The position numbers and the translations under genes were made by a program. DNA of 64,000 bases from Lachnospiraceae bacterium C6A11 (GTDB lineage: Bacteria; Bacillota; Clostridia; Lachnospirales; Lachnospiraceae): contig JNKY01000010.1 in assembly GCA_000702245.1 (NCBI GenBank), forward strand, positions 1 through 64,000, written 5' to 3'. The notes beneath the pieces were generated by a model. That model saw only the letters and a program-made list of their open reading frames with translations. It was not told where the DNA came from and searched no databases. Below are positions 16,322 through 23,909 of the stretch, piece after piece. Each line of letters starts with the position of its first letter. Position 1 is the stretch's first letter.

Positions 16322-17707
16322 ATGGGTAAGTATTTCGGAACCGATGGTTTCAGAGGAGAAGCAAATGTGGTCCTTACTGCGGATCATGCATTTAAGGTTG
16401 GAAGATTTCTTGGCTGGTATTATAACGAGCTGAGAAGAAGAGAGGGCAACGAGGAGCCTGCGAAGGTTGTCATCGGAAAGGATACAAGACGTTCAAGCTA
16501 TATGTTTGAGTATTCGCTGGTTAGCGGACTTGTTGCTTCAGGCGCAGACGCATATCTGCTGCACGTTACAACTACTCCTTCGGTTGCTTATATAACAAGG
16601 CAGGATGATTTTGATTGCGGAATCATGATCTCTGCGAGCCATAATCCATATTATGATAATGGTATCAAGCTGATCAGCGGAACAGGTGAGAAGATGCGCG
16701 AGGACGTTATCGACCTCATCGAGGCTTATCTGGACGGACAGCTGGTTGTATTTGATTCGAAGTGGGAGACCATCCCTTATGCGACAAAGGAGAAGATCGG
16801 CCGCACTGTGGACTATGTTTCCGGAAGAAACAGATATATCGGCTACCTGATCTCGCTGGGCATGCATTCGCTGAAGGGCATGAAGATCGGCCTTGACTGC
16901 GCAAACGGCAGCTCATGGAACATCGCGAAATCTGTATTTGATGCCTTTGGCGCGAAGACCTACGTTATAAATGCAGAGCCAAATGGTACAAATATCAACC
17001 GTGACGCCGGCTCAACACATATCGAGGGCCTGCAGAAGTTCGTTATCGACAACGGCCTGGATGTCGGCTTTGCTTATGACGGCGACGCTGACAGATGCCT
17101 TGCGGTTGATGAGAACGGCGAGCTTGTTGATGGCGACCACATCCTCTATATTTATGGAAAATACCTTAAAGAGCAGGGGGCTCTGAAGAATAATACAGTT
17201 GTTACGACGGTTATGTCGAACTTCGGCCTCTACAAGGCATTTGACGAGCTGGGCATCGATTATGCCAAGACAGACGTTGGCGACAAATACGTTTACGAAT
17301 ACATGGTCAACAATGACTGCCGTATCGGTGGCGAGCAGTCCGGACACATCATCTTCTCGAAGTATGCTACGACAGGTGATGGTATCCTTACCTCAATCAA
17401 GATGGTCGAGGTTATGAAGGAGAAGAAGCAGACCCTGGCTGAGCTGAAGAAGGGCTTCACTGTTTATCCGCAGGTGCTTAAGAATATCCGTGTTAAGGAT
17501 AAGAGAGAGGCACAGAATGATAAGGACGTTGTTGCAAAGGTGGTTGAGGTTGCTGAGGCACTCGGCGACGCAGGAAGGATCCTCGTGCGCGAGTCAGGTA
17601 CTGAGCCGGTTGTACGCGTCATGGTTGAGGCAGAAACAAAGGACATTTGTGATAAATACGTTGACAGTGTTATCGAAGTGATCAAGGCTAAAGGTCACGA
17701 GGCGTAA
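16322..17707 (+). CDS. glmM: Phosphoglucosamine mutase
   Basis: A 461-aa alpha-D-phosphohexomutase converting glucosamine-6-phosphate to glucosamine-1-phosphate for UDP-GlcNAc and peptidoglycan. YFGTDGFRG opens the protein. The active serine lies in ISASHNPYYDNG (about 102-113), the magnesium loop is DGDADR (about 252-257), and the substrate loop is GGEQSGH. The C-terminal phosphate site is RESGTEPVVRVM. The ISASHNP form and length near 450 fit GlmM better than phosphoglucomutase, but ManB-type substrate choice cannot be excluded. AAAGGAG precedes ATG. Second gene of the phosphatase operon. Confidence 0.88.
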   Translation: MGKYFGTDGFRGEANVVLTADHAFKVGRFLGWYYNELRRREGNEEPAKVVIGKDTRRSSYMFEYSLVSGLVASGADAYLLHVTTTPSVAYITRQDDFDCGIMISASHNPYYDNGIKLISGTGEKMREDVIDLIEAYLDGQLVVFDSKWETIPYATKEKIGRTVDYVSGRNRYIGYLISLGMHSLKGMKIGLDCANGSSWNIAKSVFDAFGAKTYVINAEPNGTNINRDAGSTHIEGLQKFVIDNGLDVGFAYDGDADRCLAVDENGELVDGDHILYIYGKYLKEQGALKNNTVVTTVMSNFGLYKAFDELGIDYAKTDVGDKYVYEYMVNNDCRIGGEQSGHIIFSKYATTGDGILTSIKMVEVMKEKKQTLAELKKGFTVYPQVLKNIRVKDKREAQNDKDVVAKVVEVAEALGDAGRILVRESGTEPVVRVMVEAETKDICDKYVDSVIEVIKAKGHEA

Positions 17708-17760
17708 ACAGAGCGGTTTGATGACCTGCAAAAAATCGAATAAATACGATTATTTATAAG

Positions 17761-17802
17761 AAATATCGGGTTGGTATGATGCCGGCCCGATATTTCTTTT
17801 GC
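17761..17802 (+). terminator. Terminator of the glmM operon
   Basis: Stem AAATATCGGG / CCCGATATTT followed by CTTTT. Confidence 0.85.
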
Positions 17803-17860
17803 ACAGAAATCAAGGTTTTATGCGGGTTTTCGGGTGGTCACAAAAACTTCACAAAATTTG

Positions 17861-17887
17861 TTAGCACTCACACTTGACGAGTGCTAA
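17861..17887 (+). promoter_or_regulatory. CIRCE operator (HrcA binding site)
   Basis: TTAGCACTC, 9 nt, GAGTGCTAA: a perfect CIRCE inverted repeat. It overlaps the -35 element of the hsp20 promoter, so bound HrcA would block RNA polymerase until heat or misfolded protein titrates it away. Confidence 0.97.
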
Positions 17888-17902
17888 CAAAAGTGCTATA
17901 AC
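17874..17902 (+). promoter_or_regulatory. Promoter of hsp20
   Basis: TTGACG, 17 nt, TATAAC. The -35 lies inside the CIRCE element. The leader to the ATG is about 130 nt and contains a GATTCTT/AAGAATC hairpin (about 17978-18001). Confidence 0.8.
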
Positions 17903-18038
17903 ATAATCAAGTTGAAAAGCTAATAGCCCACCTGCAAAAATCTGGACTAACAATTTGTTGGATGCAAGACACCGAATGATTCTTGAAGGCCTAAAGAATC
18001 GATATGGTTGAGCATTATTATGAAAGGAGATATGAACT

Positions 18039-18497
18039 ATGTATTACACAAATATTTTTAATGACAATTTTGTAGAGGATGTTTTCAATGAGCTTTTTGG
18101 TGGAACAACAGACAGAAGCTGCGGATGCGAGACAGATAAGAGACCTGCACCACCTAAGAGAGTTGCACAGATGAAGACAGATCTTATCGAGAAGGAAAAG
18201 GATTATATATTTGAGATCGAGCTTCCTGGCTTTGATAAGTCAGAGGTTAAGATCGAGCTGAAGGACAATTATCTTACAGTTTCTGCTGAGCATCAGGAGA
18301 ACAAGGAAGAGAAGGGTCCGGATGTAAAGTTCCTCAGAAGAGAGAGACATTACGGTATGAGACAGAGAAGCTACTATGTTGGCGAGAATGTTAATAAGGA
18401 AGCCATCAAGGCAAGCTTCAACAACGGAGTCCTTACGATCGATGTTCCAAAGCCAGAACCAAAGGAAGACGAGAAGGTTACGATCGCAATCGACTGA
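18039..18497 (+). CDS. Hsp20/alpha-crystallin family small heat-shock protein
   Basis: A 152-aa ATP-independent holdase that binds unfolding proteins in the cytoplasm as large oligomers. The alpha-crystallin domain spans about 45-140, with FEIELPGFDKSEVKIELKD and the family motif A-S-F-N-N-G-V-L-T-I-D-V-P. The short N-terminal arm contains C-G-C, unusual for the family. AAAGGAG precedes ATG. CIRCE control means it belongs to the HrcA regulon, here without groESL or dnaK neighbours. Confidence 0.96.
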   Translation: MYYTNIFNDNFVEDVFNELFGGTTDRSCGCETDKRPAPPKRVAQMKTDLIEKEKDYIFEIELPGFDKSEVKIELKDNYLTVSAEHQENKEEKGPDVKFLRRERHYGMRQRSYYVGENVNKEAIKASFNNGVLTIDVPKPEPKEDEKVTIAID

Positions 18498-18572
18498 TCA
18501 GGTACGGAACATTCCAACCAGTTTGATGATAGTTCTTTCATAATTATTTCCATACCCCCCTCACATAGAACG

Positions 18573-18604
18573 ACCGCCGGCTCAGCACCGGCGGTTGTTT
18601 TTAG
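18573..18604 (+). terminator. Terminator of hsp20
   Basis: GC-rich stem ACCGCCGG / CCGGCGGT followed by TGTTTTT. Confidence 0.85.
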
Positions 18605-18705
18605 CTTATACGATTGTTTTTGTAAATCAATTGTAGAGGAACGACGCGGTATTTGCTATAATAAAGGTATCATTAGAAAAACCGTTTTACGGACAGGTGG
18701 TAATT

Positions 18706-19548
18706 ATGAATGAAATAAAACAACAGACTTTTACAGGCGAACGAGCTCTCTTCACAAGTGTGGGTCTTGATATTCACAACTGCGTATTTGAGGATGGGGA
18801 GTCGCCGCTTAAACATAGCAAAAATATAAAGGTGACTGACAGTGCTTTCAGGTGGAGATATCCTCTGTGGTACTGCAGTGATATTGAGATGCGAAACTGT
18901 ACGTTTTCCGAGGACGTGCGCGCAGGCCTCTGGTATACAGAGAATCTTCGGATCAACAAGGCGACTATCGAATCGCCGAAGAATATAAGGCGCTGCAGCA
19001 ATGTTGAGCTTCAGGATGTGCGATTCACCAACGGCCCGGAAACACTGTGGTTCTGTGACCACATCATGATGAAGGACATCTATGTGAAGGGCGATTATTT
19101 CGCCATGAACAGCAATAATATCAGAGCCGAGAAGCTGAGGCTTGAAGGGAAATACTCCTTCGACGGCGTCCGCAACGTGGAGATATCGGATTCGAAGCTT
19201 GTTACCAAGGACGCCTTCTGGAACAGTGAGAATGTTACGGTCTACAATTCCTTTATTTCCGCAGAATATCTGGGCTGGAATTCAAAGAATCTGACCTTAA
19301 TCAATTGTACGATCGAAAGTCTGCAGGGGCTCTGCTACGTGGATAATCTTGTGATGAAAAACTGCAGAACCTTGAATACAACTCTTGCCTTTGAGTATTC
19401 CAATTGCGATGTTGAGATCGCTGGTCATGTTGACAGTATTAAAAATCCTAGCAGCGGCGTCATCCGTGTCGGTTCGATAGGTGAGCTTATCATGGAGCGT
19501 GAGAGAGTTAATCCGGATGCGACGGAGATCATTCTGACAGCCAACTGA
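18706..19548 (+). CDS. DUF3737 family protein (right-handed beta-helix)
   Basis: A 280-aa protein matching the DUF3737 pattern. Short repeated rungs with N-x-x-I/V-x-D/N-x-x-F (for example NIKVTDSAF, DIEMRNCTF, NVELQDVRF, NLTLINCTI) run through the whole length, as expected of a parallel beta-helix. There is no signal peptide, so it is probably cytoplasmic. Known members lie near sugar or regulatory genes, but no activity is established. The ATG at 18706 follows AGGTGG by 6 nt; a GTG three codons earlier lies inside the ribosome site. Monocistronic. Confidence 0.88.
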   Translation: MNEIKQQTFTGERALFTSVGLDIHNCVFEDGESPLKHSKNIKVTDSAFRWRYPLWYCSDIEMRNCTFSEDVRAGLWYTENLRINKATIESPKNIRRCSNVELQDVRFTNGPETLWFCDHIMMKDIYVKGDYFAMNSNNIRAEKLRLEGKYSFDGVRNVEISDSKLVTKDAFWNSENVTVYNSFISAEYLGWNSKNLTLINCTIESLQGLCYVDNLVMKNCRTLNTTLAFEYSNCDVEIAGHVDSIKNPSSGVIRVGSIGELIMERERVNPDATEIILTAN

Positions 19549-19638
19549 TAAATGACCGACGAATGATAAATAATCGATAAATAATAAGTGGCATAAGCTA
19601 TCGTTCTGAAAAAAATATCAGTTTATAAAATTTGTATC

Positions 19639-19667
19639 TTGACAAATAAGATTGCGCGCAATATAAT
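19639..19667 (+). promoter_or_regulatory. Promoter of the glutathione peroxidase gene with palindromic spacer
   Basis: TTGACA, 17 nt, TATAAT: perfect consensus. The spacer holds a perfect 12-bp palindrome ATTGCGCGCAAT (19651-19662) touching the -10, a likely repressor operator. Confidence 0.88.
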
Positions 19668-19744
19668 TTAGTAAAATCAAATAAATGATTATAATGAGTT
19701 ACTTTTAAATAGGATTTGTAAAACAATTGTCAGGAGGTACCAAT

Positions 19745-20290
19745 ATGAGTGATTTTTATGATCTGACTGTAGAAAACCCACAGGGCGAGCAGATAAAAAT
19801 GGCAGACTTTAAGGGCAAGGTCATCCTTGTCGTAAATACAGCCACAGGCTGCGGCTTCACACCGCACTATAAGGACATCGAGGAGATGTACGAGAAATTC
19901 CACGAGAGAGGCTTCGAGGTTATCGATGTGCCATGCAACCAGTTCGCAGGCCAGACGCCGGGAACCGATGACGAGATCCATGAGTTCTGCACTCTCAAGT
20001 ACAATACCAAGTTCCCACAGATGAAGAAGGCGGACGTTAACGGCGAGAATGCCATCCCGCTCTTCAAATACCTGAAGTCAAAGAAGGGCTTTGAGGGCTT
20101 CGGAAAAGGACCTAAGGGACTTGCAATGTCGGCTATGCTAAAGACGATCGACAAGGATTATAAGAACAATCCGGAGATCAAATGGAATTTCACAAAGTTC
20201 CTTATCGACCGCAAGGGTGATGTGGTTGCCCGCTTCGAACCGACCGAGAAGATGGAGAATGTGGCGAAGGCTGTCGAAGAGCTCCTGTAA
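19745..20290 (+). CDS. Glutathione peroxidase family protein (Cys type)
   Basis: A 181-aa thioredoxin-fold peroxidase that reduces hydroperoxides, in bacteria usually with thioredoxin as donor. The peroxidatic Cys is in NTATGCGFT (about C36), with the catalytic Gln in PCNQFAGQ and Trp-Asn in KWNFTKFLI. It uses Cys rather than selenocysteine. AGGAGGT lies 6 nt before the ATG at 19745; an upstream GTG-type extension was rejected because it overlaps the ribosome site. No signal peptide: cytoplasmic. A palindrome inside the promoter suggests peroxide- or redox-responsive repression (inferred). Confidence 0.93.
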   Translation: MSDFYDLTVENPQGEQIKMADFKGKVILVVNTATGCGFTPHYKDIEEMYEKFHERGFEVIDVPCNQFAGQTPGTDDEIHEFCTLKYNTKFPQMKKADVNGENAIPLFKYLKSKKGFEGFGKGPKGLAMSAMLKTIDKDYKNNPEIKWNFTKFLIDRKGDVVARFEPTEKMENVAKAVEELL

Positions 20291-20318
20291 ATGTAAAATT
20301 AATCTTCTTTAATAAAGA

Positions 20319-20356
20319 AAACTACCGGGAAACTAACCTTTTTCGGTAGTTTTTTA
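20319..20356 (+). terminator. Terminator of the peroxidase gene
   Basis: Stem AAACTACCG / CGGTAGTTT with a T6 run. Confidence 0.85.
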
Positions 20357-20458
20357 AGTGAGCGGCCGTTAGGGCACCGCATCCGTGCGAGAGCTGAGTC
20401 GAGAGCGGTACCTGTCGGTGCGAACGAGCATAAAAACCGCAGAAATACAAGAGTTTAT

Positions 20459-20487
20459 TTGACCGCAAGGATTGATGGTGTTATAAT
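20459..20487 (+). promoter_or_regulatory. Promoter of ileS
   Basis: TTGACC, 17 nt, TATAAT. The leader is only about 30 nt, too short for a T-box. Confidence 0.85.
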
Positions 20488-20523
20488 ATTGCAAGATTAT
20501 TTTAAGGAAAGGAATCCAGAGAC

Positions 20524-23500
20524 ATGTACGACAAGGTTTCCACAAAACTTAACTTTACCGAGAACGAAGATAAGGTACTTAAGTTTTGGAACGAGAACAA
20601 GGTATTTGAGAAGAGTATAGACGAGAAGAAGGAGCTTCCGACATATACATTTTATGACGGACCTCCGACAGCGAACGGTAAGCCGCACATCGGCCACGTT
20701 CTTACCCGTGTTATCAAGGATATGATCCCTAGATATCAGACCATGAAGGGTCACAAGATCATCCGTAAGGCAGGCTGGGATACTCACGGTCTTCCGGTTG
20801 AGCTTGAGGTTGAGAAGGAGCTCGGCATCAACGGCAAGGAGCAGATCGAGGAGTACGGCATCGAGCCATTCATCGGTAAGTGTAAGGAATCCGTTTGGCA
20901 GTACAAGGGCATGTGGGAGGAATTCTCCGGCAAGGTTGGCTTCTGGGCTGACATGGACGACCCATATGTAACTTATCATAATGATTTCATCGAGTCCGAG
21001 TGGTGGGCTCTTAAGACTATCTGGGACAAGGGCCTTCTCTACAAGGGCTTCAAGGTTGTTCCTTATTGTCCACGCTGCGGAACTCCGCTTTCAAGCCACG
21101 AGGTTGCTCAGGGCTACAAGACAGTTAAGGAGCGTTCGGCAGTAGTAAGATTCAGAGCTATCGATCCTGATGCGGCAGAAGAGTATTTCTTCCTTGCATG
21201 GACAACCACACCATGGACACTTCCAAGTAACACCTACCTCTGCGTAAACCCGGATGAGTCATACGTAAAGGTTAAGGCTGTTGACGGTTATACATACATC
21301 CTCGCTGAGGCACTTCTTGACAAGGTGATCGGCGGACTTCTCGACGAGAAGGATAAGGAAGGCAATGCAAAATACACTGCAAACGCAGACGGCAAGGCAT
21401 ATGAGATCCTTGAGACCTACAAGGGTACAGATCTTGAATATAAGCAATACGAGCCGCTCTTCGCATGCGCAGGAGAGAAGGCTGAGAAGCAGCACAAGAA
21501 GGCACATTACGTAGTATGCGACGGATACGTAACCATGGAAGATGGTACCGGTATCGTTCATATCGCACCCGCCTTCGGTGAGGACGACGGACGTGTTGGC
21601 CGCAAGTATGACGGACCATTCATCCAGTTCGTTGACGGCAAGGGAAATATGACCGAGGAGACACCTTTCGCAGGCCTCTTCGTTAAGGATGCAGATCCAA
21701 AGGTACTTGTTGACCTTGAATCACGCGGACTTCTCTTCGCTGCACCAAAGTTCGAGCATGACTATCCACACTGCTGGAGATGCGACACACCGCTCATCTA
21801 CTACGCAAGAGAGTCATGGTTCATCAAGATGACAGCCGTTTCTGATGAAATGGTAGCAAATAATGATACAGTTAACTGGATACCTGAAGGTATCGGCAAG
21901 GGCCGTTTCGGCGAGTGGCTGAAGAATGTTCAGGACTGGGGTATCTCACGTAACCGTTACTGGGGTACACCGCTCAACATCTGGGAGTGCGCTGAGAACG
22001 GCAACAAGATAGCTATCGGAAGTATCGCAGAGCTCCGTGAGAAGGGCTACATCCTCGGCGAGAACGGTGAGAAGCTTCCTGTTCCTGAGGACATCGAGCT
22101 TCACAGACCGTTTGTTGATGACGTTATCATCGATGACGAAGAGTCAGGCGCTCCGATGAGACGTGTTCCTGAAGTTATCGACTGCTGGTTCGATTCAGGT
22201 GCGATGCCATTTGCACAGTGGCATTATCCATTTGAGAATAAGGAGATCTTCGAGGAGAACTTCCCTGCAGACTTCATCTCTGAGGCTGTTGACCAGACAA
22301 GAGGATGGTTCTATTCTCTCATGGCTGAGTCTACACTTCTCTTCAACAAGGCACCTTACAAGAACGTTATCGTTCTCGGTCACGTTCAGGATAAGGACGG
22401 CCAGAAGATGAGTAAGTCCAAGGGCAACGCAGTTGATCCTATGGAGGCTCTCAACAAATACGGTGCAGATGCGATAAGATGGTATTTCTACACCAACTCA
22501 GCTCCATGGCTTCCTAACCGTTTCCATGAGGACGCTGTACTTGAAGGCCAGAGAAAGTTCATGGGAACCCTCTGGAACACATATGCATTCTACACACTTT
22601 ACGCTGAGATCGATCAGTTCAACCCGCTGGATTACAGCCTTGAATATGACAAGCTTTCCGTTATGGACAAGTGGCTCCTCAGCAAGTTAAATACAGCTGT
22701 TAAGACCTTTGACGAGCAGCTCGGCAATTACAGGATCCCTGAAGCGGCTAAGATCCTTGCAGAGTTCGTTGATGATATGAGTAACTGGTATGTAAGACGC
22801 TGTCGTGAGCGCTATTGGGTTAAGGACATGCCGCAGGACAAGATCAATGCATACATGACTCTTTACACTGCGCTTGTTACAATCTGCGAGGTTGCGGCTC
22901 CTATGGTTCCGTTCCTTACAGAGAGCATCTACCAGAATCTCGTAAGAAATATAGATAAGGACGCTCCGATAAGCATCCACCTCTGCGATTATCCTGAGGT
23001 TCAGGAGGAGTTTATCGATACAGAGCTTGAGGAAAATATGGATGAGGTTCTGAAGTGCGTTGTATTTGGACGTGCAGCAAGAAATACCTCAAACATCAAG
23101 AACAGACAGCCTATCGCAAATATGTTCATCAAGTCTGAGAAGACACTTCCGGAGTTCTTCATTGATATTATCAAGGACGAGCTTAACATCAAGAATGTTG
23201 AGTGGAAGGATGACGTTTCAGAGTTCTCGACATATACATTTAAGCCACAGCTCAGAACCGTTGGACCTAAGTACGGCAAGTTCCTCGGAGGCATCAAGGA
23301 ATATCTTGCCAACGTTGATGGAAATAAGGCTATGCAGACTCTTAAGTCTGAGGGAGTGCTTAAGTTCACAGTTAATGATACAGAGATCGCTCTTGCTGAA
23401 GAGGATCTTCTGATAGATGTTGCCAAGTCTGATGACTACGTAACAGAAGGTGATAATTACGTTACAGTTGTTCTCGATACAAGACTCACACCTGAGCTTA

Positions 23501-23754
23501 TCGAGGAAGGCTACGTAAGAGAGATCATTTCCAAGATTCAGTCAATGCGTAAGGAGGCAGACTTCAACGTTACCGACAGGATCAAGGTTTACGCTGAAGG
23601 AAATGACAAGATCGCCGGCATCCTTGCTGCAAATGCAGAGGTTATCAAGACAGCCGTTCTTGCGGATGAACTTATTTCCGGCAGTGCAGCAGGCTTTATA
23701 AAGGACTGGAATATCAACGGCGAAGACGTGAAGATGGGCGTAGCCAAGGTATAA
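20524..23754 (+). CDS. ileS: Isoleucyl-tRNA synthetase
   Basis: A 1076-aa class I synthetase charging tRNA-Ile. The HIGH signature is KPHIGH (about residues 57-62, after PPTANG) and KMSKS is GQKMSKSKGN. The editing (CP1) domain has the TTTPWTLPSN motif. GWDTHGLPVE and the overall length fit the eukaryote-like type 2 IleS, a subtype known for natural mupirocin tolerance in other species; whether that applies here is inference. AAGGAAAGG lies upstream of ATG. No T-box precedes the gene, in contrast to many Firmicute ileS genes. Confidence 0.98.
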   Translation: MYDKVSTKLNFTENEDKVLKFWNENKVFEKSIDEKKELPTYTFYDGPPTANGKPHIGHVLTRVIKDMIPRYQTMKGHKIIRKAGWDTHGLPVELEVEKELGINGKEQIEEYGIEPFIGKCKESVWQYKGMWEEFSGKVGFWADMDDPYVTYHNDFIESEWWALKTIWDKGLLYKGFKVVPYCPRCGTPLSSHEVAQGYKTVKERSAVVRFRAIDPDAAEEYFFLAWTTTPWTLPSNTYLCVNPDESYVKVKAVDGYTYILAEALLDKVIGGLLDEKDKEGNAKYTANADGKAYEILETYKGTDLEYKQYEPLFACAGEKAEKQHKKAHYVVCDGYVTMEDGTGIVHIAPAFGEDDGRVGRKYDGPFIQFVDGKGNMTEETPFAGLFVKDADPKVLVDLESRGLLFAAPKFEHDYPHCWRCDTPLIYYARESWFIKMTAVSDEMVANNDTVNWIPEGIGKGRFGEWLKNVQDWGISRNRYWGTPLNIWECAENGNKIAIGSIAELREKGYILGENGEKLPVPEDIELHRPFVDDVIIDDEESGAPMRRVPEVIDCWFDSGAMPFAQWHYPFENKEIFEENFPADFISEAVDQTRGWFYSLMAESTLLFNKAPYKNVIVLGHVQDKDGQKMSKSKGNAVDPMEALNKYGADAIRWYFYTNSAPWLPNRFHEDAVLEGQRKFMGTLWNTYAFYTLYAEIDQFNPLDYSLEYDKLSVMDKWLLSKLNTAVKTFDEQLGNYRIPEAAKILAEFVDDMSNWYVRRCRERYWVKDMPQDKINAYMTLYTALVTICEVAAPMVPFLTESIYQNLVRNIDKDAPISIHLCDYPEVQEEFIDTELEENMDEVLKCVVFGRAARNTSNIKNRQPIANMFIKSEKTLPEFFIDIIKDELNIKNVEWKDDVSEFSTYTFKPQLRTVGPKYGKFLGGIKEYLANVDGNKAMQTLKSEGVLKFTVNDTEIALAEEDLLIDVAKSDDYVTEGDNYVTVVLDTRLTPELIEEGYVREIISKIQSMRKEADFNVTDRIKVYAEGNDKIAGILAANAEVIKTAVLADELISGSAAGFIKDWNINGEDVKMGVAKV

Positions 23755-23791
23755 CGAACTTTGAACTAAGCTTTCCTCGATAAACTGAATT

Positions 23792-23864
23792 GAATCCGCG
23801 AATAAATATGTCCGTGAAGGCGTATTTTATCTACAACTGAACGGATATATTTATTCGTGGATTC
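23792..23864 (+). repeat. Long-stem hairpin with conserved 25-nt loop, copy B
   Basis: A perfect 24-bp stem (23792-23815 with 23841-23864, two G-T wobbles) closes a 25-nt loop (23816-23840) beginning GAAGGCGTATTTTATC and ending ACAACTGA. The loop is identical to that of copy A (10671-10695, opposite orientation). No T-run follows, so it is not an ordinary terminator. It lies between ileS and glgP in the probable glgP leader. Confidence 0.88.
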
Positions 23865-23909
23865 GACAAAGAGTAGATGGAAAGCGTGTGATAAAGAGGA
23901 GGGAATGGA

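Noticed and set aside
17978-18001. RNA thermometer in the hsp20 leader
   Set aside because: Only a 7-bp hairpin is evident, and it does not pair with the ribosome site; CIRCE already explains heat control.
20357-20458. Possible T-box leader before ileS (GAGCGGTACC-like sequence)
   Set aside because: It lies upstream of the strong ileS promoter, and the AGGGTGGNACCGCG signature and anti-terminator are missing.
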